A stretch of DNA of 53,167 bases from Lacrimispora amygdalina. GTDB taxonomy: Bacteria; Bacillota; Clostridia; Lachnospirales; Lachnospiraceae. The stretch is from NCBI RefSeq assembly GCF_003432035.1, contig NZ_QOHO01000024.1, positions 1 to 53,167 of the forward strand, in the 5' to 3' direction. A program made the position numbers and the translations under genes. Shown here one piece after another: positions 36,071 to 44,604 of this stretch. The notes below the pieces were generated by a model, which had not been told where the DNA came from, searched no databases, and was given only the letters and a program-made list of their open reading frames with translations. Positions within the stretch are counted from its first letter, which is position 1; every line of letters starts with the position of its first letter.

Positions 36071-37191
36071 GTAACTATAAGATATTTACCATTAATCCTG
36101 GTTCAACCTCTACCAAAATAGCCCTCTTTGAGGGAGAAAGAGAGATCTTTTCCAGGAATGTCAGCCATGATGCAAAAACGCTTGCTGCATTTCCGGCGAT
36201 ATCCGGTCAGTTTTCTTACCGCCGGGATATGATTGTAAAACTTCTGGAGGAGAATGGAATTTCTTTAAGCGGAGTGGATGCGGTTGTAGGCAGGGGTGGC
36301 GGTCTTCTGTCAATGGAAGGCGGAACCTATGAAATAGATGATCTGGTGCTGAAACACTCCCAAACAGGAGCAAACGGTGTACAGCATCCTGCCATGCTTG
36401 GCCCCCGGCTTGCACGGGAATTCGCCGATTTATATCACGCGAAAGCCTATGTCGTTAATCCTCCGGATGTGGATGAATTGCAGGATCTTGCAAGAATGAC
36501 AGGAATCAAGGGAGTTTACCGGGTGATACATCTCCATGCCTTAAATTTAAAGGAGGTTGCAATCAGACACTCCGCACTTCTTGGCAAAACCTATGAAGAC
36601 TGCCGTTTTATTGTCTGCCACATAGGCGGCGGAATTTCCGTATCTGCCCACCGTGCGGGAAGGATGATAGACGGTTTTGATATTGTGGGAGGAGAAGGCC
36701 CCATGGCTCCCACCAGATGCGGAAGTATTGCAGTTGCCGACTTATTAAGGCATTGTGAGGGGAAAACATTACAAGAGGTGAAGCTTCTTTGTACAGAAAA
36801 AGGCGGCTTTGTAAGCCATACAGGAAGTTCTGACGCGCTGGAACTGAGCCAGAAAGCGCAAGATGGAGATCCCTACGCAAAACTCCTCTGGGATACCATG
36901 ATTTATCAGATTGCCAAAGCCATTGGCTCCATGGCAGCTGTGCTTCATGGAAAAATTGATGGGATCTTACTGGGCGGGGGCATGGTACATAATAAAAATC
37001 TGGTAAATCAGATCACAGAAGCCTGCGGATGGATTGCCGCCATTACGCCGTACCCGGGAGAATTTGAGATGGAGGCTATGGCAGCTGGAGCAGTCCGGGT
37101 TTTGAACCAGACAGAGGCTGTAAAGCGATATCAGGGAGTTTGCAGATTCCAGGGGTTCGATTTTGACAAAGAAAGGAATCAGTTCCATTGA
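36067..37191 (+). CDS. butyrate kinase-like acyl kinase
   Basis: 374 residues of the ASKHA acetate/butyrate kinase family, interconverting a carboxylate plus ATP with acyl phosphate. Marks are IFTINPGSTSTKIALF at the N-terminus, VGRGGGLLSMEGGTY, PAMLGPRLA, the phosphate-site CHIGGGISVSAHRAGRMID, and the adenosine-site ILLGGGMVHN. The length and the R-G-G-G block fit butyrate kinase rather than acetate kinase. It is coupled to the acyltransferase upstream and overlaps the transporter gene downstream, so the three are one unit. Confidence 0.87.
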   Translation: MSNYKIFTINPGSTSTKIALFEGEREIFSRNVSHDAKTLAAFPAISGQFSYRRDMIVKLLEENGISLSGVDAVVGRGGGLLSMEGGTYEIDDLVLKHSQTGANGVQHPAMLGPRLAREFADLYHAKAYVVNPPDVDELQDLARMTGIKGVYRVIHLHALNLKEVAIRHSALLGKTYEDCRFIVCHIGGGISVSAHRAGRMIDGFDIVGGEGPMAPTRCGSIAVADLLRHCEGKTLQEVKLLCTEKGGFVSHTGSSDALELSQKAQDGDPYAKLLWDTMIYQIAKAIGSMAAVLHGKIDGILLGGGMVHNKNLVNQITEACGWIAAITPYPGEFEMEAMAAGAVRVLNQTEAVKRYQGVCRFQGFDFDKERNQFH

Positions 37192-38333
37192 ACCAGACAA
37201 AAAAAATAAATATTATTATATCAATCACTGCCATTTCCTTTATTCAGGGACTGCAGTTTAGCATTTCCCCGGTTCTGGGGCAGATAAAGGAACATTATCC
37301 ACAGGTATCAGTCAGTCTGATCCAGATGCTGGTTACAACACCTTCATTGTTTTCCGTGGTGGTTGCCCTTGCTTCCGGTTTGCTGGTGACGAAAATCAGC
37401 AAAAAAAAGCTTCTCCTTTTTGCCTGTTTTATTGCCGGAATTACCGGATTTATCCCGTTTCTTTCTGATAGCTTTCCTCTTTTGTTTCTCTCAAGGACCT
37501 GTTATGGAATTGCACTTGGGCTTGCGTGTACATTAAATACGGCGGTGGTGGCAGAATTTTTTGAAGGAGATGAGCGGGTTACTGTGATGGGGATTCAGGC
37601 AGCCAGTATTGGCGCCGGCATGGTTATCATAACTACATTAGCCGGTATGCTGGGGGTTCTCGGTTTTAAAGCATCTTATTTTATCCATGTGATTGCGTTT
37701 GTTTGCTTTGCAGCAATTGCATTGTGGCTCCCGGATACGGGAAGAACCGGTACGTCTGAAGGCGAAGCTGTCAGGCTGAATGGGAATGTATTAAAAATAT
37801 CTCTGCTTGGTATGGTGGTATTTATATTTTTAATAACCTATACTACTAATATTTCCATGCATCTGGAAGGTAAAATAGCAGGCGATCCCACTGTGGCAGG
37901 GCTTTTGACCGGTGTTTTTTCCAGCGCCCAGATTGTTATGGGCCTGATTCTTGGCAATGTTGTTAAAAAAACAGGAACATACACACTTCCTGCCGCCATG
38001 TTTCTCTTTTGTACAGGAGGTGTTCTGTTAATTCTATTTCCAGGAAATGTAGGAATGCTTATGGTGGGTGGGGCTTTATGCGGATTTTCCCAGGGGATGT
38101 TTGTTCCCCGGGCAATGTGTGAAGTATCAGATGCGGTTGCTCCTGCAGCTGCTGCCATGGCAGCTGCCTGCTTCACCTCCTTTATGTGCTTCGGACAGAC
38201 GATTTCACCATTTGTGCTGAATGCTGTGGCAAAGCTGGTATTTCAGTCTGTCACCACCGGCCATGTTTATCTTATAGCAGTAACCGGTATGGTTGTGGCA
38301 GCGTCAGCCGTTATTATTTCAAAAAGTATGTGA
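37188..38333 (+). CDS. MFS transporter
   Basis: A 381-residue membrane protein with about 12 helices of the major facilitator superfamily. It starts at TTG 37188, overlapping the kinase stop (TTGA), with AAAGGAAT upstream. The loop 2-3 basic stretch KISKKK and the GIALG segment in helix 4 are typical. As the last gene of the hydrolase/ACP/acyl-kinase operon it is the candidate importer of the substrate or exporter of the acid product. Direction cannot be deduced. Confidence 0.82.
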   Translation: MNQTKKINIIISITAISFIQGLQFSISPVLGQIKEHYPQVSVSLIQMLVTTPSLFSVVVALASGLLVTKISKKKLLLFACFIAGITGFIPFLSDSFPLLFLSRTCYGIALGLACTLNTAVVAEFFEGDERVTVMGIQAASIGAGMVIITTLAGMLGVLGFKASYFIHVIAFVCFAAIALWLPDTGRTGTSEGEAVRLNGNVLKISLLGMVVFIFLITYTTNISMHLEGKIAGDPTVAGLLTGVFSSAQIVMGLILGNVVKKTGTYTLPAAMFLFCTGGVLLILFPGNVGMLMVGGALCGFSQGMFVPRAMCEVSDAVAPAAAAMAAACFTSFMCFGQTISPFVLNAVAKLVFQSVTTGHVYLIAVTGMVVAASAVIISKSM

Positions 38334-38391
38334 TTTGTGCAATGGGCTTTCGTCATCCATATGAAGCGATTTTATAAAAGTACATTTGATG

Positions 38392-38419
38392 CAGAGTAGG
38401 ATATAATTATCTTACTCTG
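38392..38419 (+). terminator. 12-bp hairpin after the MFS gene
   Basis: CAGAGTAGGATA (38392-38403) pairs with TATCTTACTCTG (38408-38419) around a TAAT loop. The T-tail is short (TATTTG), so it may be a weak terminator or a protein-binding palindrome. It lies 78 bases before the AraC-GH39 gene. A second small palindrome, GTCTGACAGAC, lies at 38469-38479. Confidence 0.5.
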
Positions 38420-38496
38420 TATTTGCCTGAATACCATTTACACAATCATGGAATAATGTTAGAATTTTGTCTGACAGACAGACCTATTAGGAGAGG

Positions 38497-40899
38497 ATGG
38501 GGAAACAAATGCGTGAGATAATGGAGTTCAGCTTTGCGCTGAACAGTGACAGAGAAACCCATGTACATCAGGATGTTGAGATCTTATATCTACTGAGGGG
38601 AACGGCACAGATTCTGATCAATGAGGAATCTTATATGTTGAAAAAGGGTGATTATATCCTGGTGAATGCAAATAAGCGCCATTCCATAAAAAATTTAGAA
38701 GTAACAACGCTGTTTGCCAGATTTGTTATTGATTACTCCATGATGACGGAATACTTAGGCACAAACCAGCTTTTATTCTGGTGCAATACAGTTTCGGATA
38801 AGGATGAAGCATATAAATCTCTTCGGGTGATCTTTGACCGCATTCTCACTCTTTTTTTTGAAGGAGAGCAGGAGGAACAGTTCCGGCTTCGCAGCCTATT
38901 CTATGAGGCGATCTATCTTTTGGTCAGTCATTTTATGGTAAAGACAGATGATATCCGGGTCCAGCGGCTTGGCTTTACCAATGATACCAGAGTATTTGAG
39001 ATACAAAATTACGTTCAGGCAAATTACCAGAAGCAGTTGAGTTTAAATGAACTGGCCCAAAAACTGTATTTAACGCCGGCATACTTATCCAAATATATCA
39101 GGAAGCAGTTTGGTCTAAGCTTCCTGGATTATTTAAATAACGTCCGTTTGTTCCACGCGCTTGATGAACTTCTCTATACGGATAAAAAAGTAACAAGAAT
39201 TGCGGTTGATAACGGATTTCCTGCAACTGCGTCCTTTAATAAAGCGTTTAAAGACTGCTTTGAGATTACCCCTTCCGAGTACCGCCGTAAATATTCCGGA
39301 AAAAGCGCACCGAAGGAAGGCAGAACTGGCAGTTTAAATGAATTGGAGATTGAGGATATAAAGAAATTTCTGGAAAAAACCAGGGAAACGCCGGAGGTAT
39401 CCCATGGAAAACAGACGGAACTGTTTACCGTACAGGGTGATAAATGGGAACCCTTAAAAAAACCATGGTCTCATATCATTAATATTGGCGAGGCGGCGCT
39501 TTTACTACGTTCTGATGTTCAGGAACACATTAAGATGTTAAAGGATGAACTGGGGTTTTCCCAGGTGCGGATCTGGAATATATTTTCTTTGATCATCTAT
39601 CAGAATGCCCAGGGTTTTTTAAATTATAATAAACTGGACCGTATTCTTGATTTTCTGACAGAGAATGGGCTCAGTCCTTTTATTGAACTGGGATTTAAAC
39701 CGAAAATTGTGATTAAGGCAGCCGATGATTTCCTGATCAATCAGGAAAGTGAGATTTTATTTCACAGTCTGATGGAATATGAACATGTTCTTAATGAGCT
39801 TGCAGCCCATATGGTGAACCGGTATGGGCTGGAAACAGTAGAAACATGGTATTTTGAACTCTGGCATGACAATCGGCTGAAAATTGAGTCAGAAGATGGC
39901 TGGTATTTCCCAGTCTTTGATGCCGGGTATTCCGTGTTGAAACGAATATCAAAAAAGATTAAGATCGGCGGTGCAGGTATTGTGCTGGGGTATGAAAGCC
40001 ATCTGTATGAAGCGGTATTCTCTGCCTGGAAAAAGCGGGCTATCTGGCCGGATTTCCTTTCTGTTTACAGCTATGGCTATGTTATGATCCCTCAGGAAGG
40101 TATTCTTTATGGAAAAAAATCGTTAGACAGTCAGTACACCTTAAATCAGCTGGATGTGTTAAAACAGACCTTAAGCCAGCTGGGATTTGATGACAGGCCG
40201 ATTTTTGTCAGTGAGTGGAATTTTACCATATCAAACCGAAATATGCTCAATGACAGCTGTTGGAAAGCAGCCTATCTGGTGAAGAACTGCATTGATGCAG
40301 AAGGGAAGATTGATTTGCTGGCGTGCTGGCATGGCACCGATCTGATTTCTGAACATTACGATACAGAGGCGGTCCTGAACGGAGACAGCGGACTTCTTAC
40401 AAAAGAAGGAATCTGTAAGCCTGCATTTTATGCATTTCGTTTTTTGAGCCGGATGCAGCCCCGCCTTCTTGGCAGGAATTCCCATGCCATGATAACCGCT
40501 AACGGCAGAGGAAATTATGGAATCGTATGCCATAACTATAAAAAGTTAACCTATCAGTATGCAACGAAAGAGGAGGATAAACTGGATCTTGAACAGATGG
40601 AGAGTTATTATGAGGACAATTTATCCATGCGTCTTCAGTTTCGGATTGATGGGGCAGAGGATGGGGAATATCTGGTCAAATCCCACTACATGAACCAAAG
40701 CAACGGAAGTGTACAGGATCTTTGGAAGGAAATGGGGTATCAGAAAAACCTTTCCGGAGAAGAAATGATGTATATGAAGCAGATGGGGAATGCCCACATG
40801 GAAATGCAGAGGGTTACAGTAAAAGACGGTGTCCTGGAACTTGAGACAGTTTTAATGCCTCACGAAATCAGGCTGCTGGAAATTAAATATCAGTATTAG
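38497..40899 (+). CDS. AraC-family regulator fused to a GH39-like domain
   Basis: An 800-residue protein in three parts. A cupin-like sensor (about 10-90) is followed by an AraC helix-turn-helix pair (about 170-270, LNELAQKLYLTPAYLSKYIRK and ITRIAVDNGF). A GH39 beta-xylosidase-like TIM barrel then runs from about 330 to 700. In GH39 enzymes the acid/base Glu lies in WNEP; here the block reads WHDN with Asp458. The nucleophile Glu is kept (Glu573 in VSEWNF). This points to a sugar- or glycoside-sensing domain with weak or no catalysis. It sits before the C-glycoside gene cluster and is its likely activator. ATG at 38509 is an alternative start. Confidence 0.85.
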   Translation: MGKQMREIMEFSFALNSDRETHVHQDVEILYLLRGTAQILINEESYMLKKGDYILVNANKRHSIKNLEVTTLFARFVIDYSMMTEYLGTNQLLFWCNTVSDKDEAYKSLRVIFDRILTLFFEGEQEEQFRLRSLFYEAIYLLVSHFMVKTDDIRVQRLGFTNDTRVFEIQNYVQANYQKQLSLNELAQKLYLTPAYLSKYIRKQFGLSFLDYLNNVRLFHALDELLYTDKKVTRIAVDNGFPATASFNKAFKDCFEITPSEYRRKYSGKSAPKEGRTGSLNELEIEDIKKFLEKTRETPEVSHGKQTELFTVQGDKWEPLKKPWSHIINIGEAALLLRSDVQEHIKMLKDELGFSQVRIWNIFSLIIYQNAQGFLNYNKLDRILDFLTENGLSPFIELGFKPKIVIKAADDFLINQESEILFHSLMEYEHVLNELAAHMVNRYGLETVETWYFELWHDNRLKIESEDGWYFPVFDAGYSVLKRISKKIKIGGAGIVLGYESHLYEAVFSAWKKRAIWPDFLSVYSYGYVMIPQEGILYGKKSLDSQYTLNQLDVLKQTLSQLGFDDRPIFVSEWNFTISNRNMLNDSCWKAAYLVKNCIDAEGKIDLLACWHGTDLISEHYDTEAVLNGDSGLLTKEGICKPAFYAFRFLSRMQPRLLGRNSHAMITANGRGNYGIVCHNYKKLTYQYATKEEDKLDLEQMESYYEDNLSMRLQFRIDGAEDGEYLVKSHYMNQSNGSVQDLWKEMGYQKNLSGEEMMYMKQMGNAHMEMQRVTVKDGVLELETVLMPHEIRLLEIKYQY

Positions 40900-40903
40900 T
40901 ATG

Positions 40904-40952
40904 AAAAAAGAGAGGACAAAAATCATGGTGGAATTTTTGTCCTCTCTTTTTT
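40904..40952 (+). terminator. terminator after the AraC-GH39 gene
   Basis: AAAAAAGAGAGGACAAAAAT pairs with ATTTTTGTCCTCTCTTTTTT around a short loop, a near-perfect stem of about 20 bp with A- and T-runs. Confidence 0.9.
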
Positions 40953-41011
40953 ACTGCTTTGGAAAAAAGAATGATTGGGTCGAAAAGAGGTTAATTGCGA
41001 TGATGTTAAAA

Positions 41012-41031
41012 ATAAGTCAAAAACTTATAAT
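41012..41031 (+). promoter_or_regulatory. regulated promoter of the C-glycoside operon
   Basis: TATAAT (41026-41031) has no recognisable -35 box at the right distance, as expected for an activator-dependent promoter. The inverted repeat ATAAGT (41012-41017) / ACTTAT (41023-41028) with a five-base spacer overlaps the -10 box. Confidence 0.5.
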
Positions 41032-41066
41032 GATAACAGTAAATGAAGGGAACGGAGGAGGTATCT

Positions 41067-41987
41067 ATGAAACTAGGATTTGTCAGTGCCATACTGGAAG
41101 CGTATTCCTATGAGGAAATGATGGATTTTGCTGCGAAACACGGATTTGAGTGTGTGGAAGCTGCCTGCTGGCCGTCGGGGAAGGCGGAACGAAGGTATGC
41201 GGGAGTCAGCCATATCGATGCAAAACGTGTTCTTTTGGAACCGGCGTATAAGGAACACATCCTGGAATACAGTAAAAACAGTAAGGTGGAGATCTCATCT
41301 CTGGCATATTATCCAAATACTCTGGATGAAGATTTAAAAAAGCGGGAAGATGTAATGGAACATTTGAAAACTGTGATTCAGGCCAGCAGCGCTCTTGGGA
41401 TCGGAATGGTGACAACCTTTATCGGGAGAGATCAGAAAAAGACGGTGGAGGAGAATTTAATCATGGCGAAGGAGGTGTGGACTCCCCTCCTTAAATTGGC
41501 AGAACAGCAAAATGTGAAGGTAGCCATTGAAAACTGCCCCATGCTGTTTTCGAAAGACCAGTGGCCCGGCGGACAGAATTTAATGACAACGCCGGATATC
41601 TGGAGACGTGTATTTGAAATTCTTCCAAGCAGGAATCTGGGAATTAATTATGATCCGTCTCATTTTGTCTGGCAGATGATGGACTACATCAGGCCGATTT
41701 ATGAGTTTCAGGATAAAATTTTCCATGTTCATTATAAAGATATTAAATTGTATCGGGACCGTTTAAACCAGTGCGGTATTATGGCGTACCCTCTTGCGTT
41801 TATGTCGCCAAAGCTTCCGGGACTGGGAGATGTGGACTGGGGGGCCTATGTATCGGCGCTTACCGATATCCGGTACGACGGCTGTTCCTGTATTGAAATA
41901 GAGGATAAGGCCTTTGAAGCTTCAAAAGAAAGAATCGAAGCGTCGCTGATCTTAAGCCAGCGCTATTTAAAACAGTTTGTCATTTGA
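41067..41987 (+). CDS. sugar phosphate isomerase/epimerase-like TIM-barrel protein
   Basis: 306 residues, ATG 41067 behind GGAGGAGG. It belongs to the xylose isomerase-like/AP endonuclease 2 fold. Candidate metal ligands are the Glu of KVAIENCP, the Asp and His of NYDPSHF, the His residues of FHVHYKD and the Glu of CIEIED. Members isomerise or epimerise keto-sugars or cleave sugar-like substrates. It is the first gene of an operon that includes a second, distantly related barrel (43540-44604). It may process the sugar released by that enzyme, or the 3-keto intermediate. Confidence 0.82.
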   Translation: MKLGFVSAILEAYSYEEMMDFAAKHGFECVEAACWPSGKAERRYAGVSHIDAKRVLLEPAYKEHILEYSKNSKVEISSLAYYPNTLDEDLKKREDVMEHLKTVIQASSALGIGMVTTFIGRDQKKTVEENLIMAKEVWTPLLKLAEQQNVKVAIENCPMLFSKDQWPGGQNLMTTPDIWRRVFEILPSRNLGINYDPSHFVWQMMDYIRPIYEFQDKIFHVHYKDIKLYRDRLNQCGIMAYPLAFMSPKLPGLGDVDWGAYVSALTDIRYDGCSCIEIEDKAFEASKERIEASLILSQRYLKQFVI

Positions 41988-42008
41988 AACGAGAAGGAGA
42001 AAAGAAAA

Positions 42009-43121
42009 ATGGGTGAAAAAGTAAGAGTTGCGATTGTCGGGTGCGGAGGAATTGCCAATCAGAAGCATATGCCATCTTTAAAAGCAAATTCCCATAGGGC
42101 AGAAATGGTGGCATTTTGCGACATTATTGAGGAACGGGCTGTAAAGGCAGCAAATGAATACGGTACACCGGATGCAAAGGTATATACGGATTATCAGAAG
42201 ATGTTAGATGAGCTGGCAGAAGGGATTGATGCAGTCCATGTCTGTACGCCAAATGTGGCGCACTGTCCCATTGCTGTAGCCAGCTTTGAAGCAGGAAAGC
42301 ATGTAATGTGTGAAAAACCAATGGCTCATACCACGGCTGATGCCCAGAAAATGGTGGATGCATGGAAACGTTCCGGAAAGAAATTTACCATTGGCTATCA
42401 GAACCGTTTCCGTGATGACACGACTGCCCTGAAAGCCTCCTGTCAGAACGGGGAGCTGGGTGAGATTTATTTTGCCAAGGCACATGCGCTTAGAAGAAGA
42501 GCTGTTCCTACCTGGGGTGTATTTCCCGATAAATCCCTTCAGGGCGGCGGACCGCTAATTGATATCGGAACCCATGCACTGGACATTACCCTTTGGATGA
42601 TGGAGAATTACAAGCCAGTTTCAGTCTCTGGCCAGGTATTTTATAAGCTGGGACGGCAGCAGGACGGACCGGCAGGCAATGTATTTGGACCATGGGACCC
42701 GGAGACCTTTGAGGTGGAGGATTCTGCCTTTGGTCTGGTGAAGATGGAAAATGGGGCTGTCATTTATCTGGAAGCCTCCTGGGCGTTAAATGTCTTAAAA
42801 TCCATGGAAGCCTCCACGACTTTATGCGGTACAAAGGCAGGAGCTGAAATTCACCACGGAGGAAGTTATCCGAAGGATGAACTGATCTATAACATGGTTG
42901 AGCACAATCAGCTGATGGAAAAGACGATTTCACCGGCAGGAGTTGTAGATTTCTTTTCAGGTGGAGCTTCTGCAGAAGGCGTCCGTGAGCAGGCTCAGTG
43001 GATGACTGCTATTCTGGAAGATAAGGAACCATTAGTCAGGCCGGAGCAGGCATTTGCAGTGACCCGGATTCTGGAGGCAATTTATCAGTCGGCTGAAACC
43101 GGAAAAGAAATAATCTTATAA
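42009..43121 (+). CDS. Gfo/Idh/MocA oxidoreductase (DgpA-like)
   Basis: An NAD(P)-dependent sugar dehydrogenase of 370 residues. It has the Rossmann start VRVAIVGCGGIANQKH, the catalytic Lys103 in CEKPMAHT, and the Asp185/His189 pair in DIGTHALDITLW. ATG 42009 follows AGAAGGAGAAAAG. It is followed by the beta and alpha subunit genes of a C-glycoside deglycosidase, the same order as dgpA-dgpB-dgpC. In that system a Gfo/Idh enzyme oxidises the 3-hydroxyl of the C-linked sugar to prepare it for cleavage. The name is based on neighbourhood and family. Confidence 0.83.
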   Translation: MGEKVRVAIVGCGGIANQKHMPSLKANSHRAEMVAFCDIIEERAVKAANEYGTPDAKVYTDYQKMLDELAEGIDAVHVCTPNVAHCPIAVASFEAGKHVMCEKPMAHTTADAQKMVDAWKRSGKKFTIGYQNRFRDDTTALKASCQNGELGEIYFAKAHALRRRAVPTWGVFPDKSLQGGGPLIDIGTHALDITLWMMENYKPVSVSGQVFYKLGRQQDGPAGNVFGPWDPETFEVEDSAFGLVKMENGAVIYLEASWALNVLKSMEASTTLCGTKAGAEIHHGGSYPKDELIYNMVEHNQLMEKTISPAGVVDFFSGGASAEGVREQAQWMTAILEDKEPLVRPEQAFAVTRILEAIYQSAETGKEIIL

Positions 43122-43142
43122 AATACAGAAAGGAGCTTTCCA

Positions 43143-43550
43143 ATGTATCCAAGACATATGTTTCACCCGGACCGTTTTACCAATGTCCGGTCAGGCGATA
43201 CAGTAACAGGCTTTCAGTTTGACTGCCGGATTCAGTACTACAGGGGTGTGACCCTATCCATTATCCGTGACATCGCAGTCAATGTAGATGGGATAGATTA
43301 TGACAGAAAGGATATCCGTTTTACTCTGGAAGGGGATACCTTCACGTTGGATGAAATGGAGACCGTGATCACATACCGCTGGAAATTCGGTCAGTTTGCA
43401 ACGGTAACCGTATTAAAAGAGGGAGGGCTGGCTCCGGGAAAACACCATATTTGTTCCACGCAGACCATTGCGCCGTCGTATATGCCCATGATTCTGGTTC
43501 ATTCCGGCGAATACGATTTTGAGATCAGGGAGGGAAAAGATGAACTTTGA
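43143..43550 (+). CDS. C-glycoside deglycosidase beta subunit (CGDB/DUF6379 family)
   Basis: A 135-residue all-beta protein, ATG 43143 behind AAAGGAGC. It begins MYPRHMFHPDRFTNVR and has the blocks FDCRIQYYRGVTLSIIRDIAV and APSYMPMIL, which I recognise from the small subunit of C-glycoside-cleaving enzymes (DgpB type). It overlaps the start of the alpha-subunit gene by 11 bases, which fits a tight two-subunit complex. In known enzymes the beta subunit supports the metal-dependent alpha subunit. The assignment is from memory of the family. Confidence 0.75.
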   Translation: MYPRHMFHPDRFTNVRSGDTVTGFQFDCRIQYYRGVTLSIIRDIAVNVDGIDYDRKDIRFTLEGDTFTLDEMETVITYRWKFGQFATVTVLKEGGLAPGKHHICSTQTIAPSYMPMILVHSGEYDFEIREGKDEL

Positions 43551-44604
43551 TATAAAACGGAGCGTTTCCCTATACAGCTACCAGGAAGAATTTTACTTAG
43601 GGAAAATGAATCTGGAGGACTGCATCAGAGAAGTATCCAGAACAGGGGCAACAGGTATTGAACTGCTGCCGGAGCAGATGATAGATGAATTTCCGGTGGT
43701 CACTCCCGAATTTAAAGAAAAGTGGTTCGGCTGGATGGAAAAGTATCAGGTAGAACCTACCTGCTATGACGCGTTTTTAGAAAACCACATTTATAAGAAC
43801 CGCCGCTGTACCTTAAAAGAGCAGATCCAGATGATGGAGAGGGATATCAAACTGGCTCATGAACTGGGCTTTAAAACCTTAAGAACCCTGGTATCAACAC
43901 CAATGGAGGTGATTGAGGGAAGCCTGGCCTGTGCCAGTGACCAGAATATCAAAATCTGTCTGGAGGTACATTCTCCCTTTTCCTTAAATTCCGGATGGGC
44001 AGATGGCTATATGGAGATGATTTTAAGAACTGGTACGGAAAACTTTGGCTTCATGCCGGACTTTGGAATCTTCTGTAAAGCGGTTCCTGATGTTCTTCGG
44101 GATCAGGCCCGCAGAAGAGGAGTCAGTGAGGAGGTAATAAAAGCGGTAGATGAAGCGTTTGCTCAAAGAGTGGAAAAGGGCTTCGTAAAGATCAAGTATG
44201 ATTTAAACCTTGGAAAAGCCAATAAAGAATACCGGATTGCAAACGGGGAACCGCAGCTGTTGGAAAAGGTGAAGAAGCTTGGAGGTGGTGAAGCAGCGCT
44301 AAGGTATGCAGCCTCCACATTTGCCTATACCTGGTGTGATCCTCAGGATATCATTGATAATATCAGGTATATCTACCATACCCATGCCAAGTTTTACAAC
44401 ACCGATGAGAATTACAAAGAGACATCAATTCCCATTGGAGAGGTAGTAAAGGCCTATAAAAAGGCTGGCTATCACGGATATCTAAGCTCTGAATATGAGG
44501 GTAACACAGCCCTCAATGATACCTTTGATGTGGATAGCGTGGAACAGGTCCGCCGCCACCAGGAGGCATTAAGGAGCGCAATTGAAGAGCAGGTAGAATT
44601 ATGA
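43540..44604 (+). CDS. C-glycoside deglycosidase alpha subunit-like TIM barrel (DgpC-like)
   Basis: 354 residues, ATG 43540 behind GGGAGGGAAAAG; the longer frame from 43519 lies inside the beta gene. It has a sugar-isomerase-like barrel with a plausible Mn-binding set: Glu142 (CLEVHSP), Asp174 (MPDFG), His280 or His282 (YHTHAKF) and Glu318 (SSEYEG). The DgpC family cleaves the C-C bond between a 3-keto sugar and an aromatic aglycone. It lies directly behind a CGDB beta subunit and a Gfo/Idh oxidoreductase. The stop overlaps the next start (ATGA). The exact glycoside is unknown. Confidence 0.78.
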   Translation: MNFDIKRSVSLYSYQEEFYLGKMNLEDCIREVSRTGATGIELLPEQMIDEFPVVTPEFKEKWFGWMEKYQVEPTCYDAFLENHIYKNRRCTLKEQIQMMERDIKLAHELGFKTLRTLVSTPMEVIEGSLACASDQNIKICLEVHSPFSLNSGWADGYMEMILRTGTENFGFMPDFGIFCKAVPDVLRDQARRRGVSEEVIKAVDEAFAQRVEKGFVKIKYDLNLGKANKEYRIANGEPQLLEKVKKLGGGEAALRYAASTFAYTWCDPQDIIDNIRYIYHTHAKFYNTDENYKETSIPIGEVVKAYKKAGYHGYLSSEYEGNTALNDTFDVDSVEQVRRHQEALRSAIEEQVEL

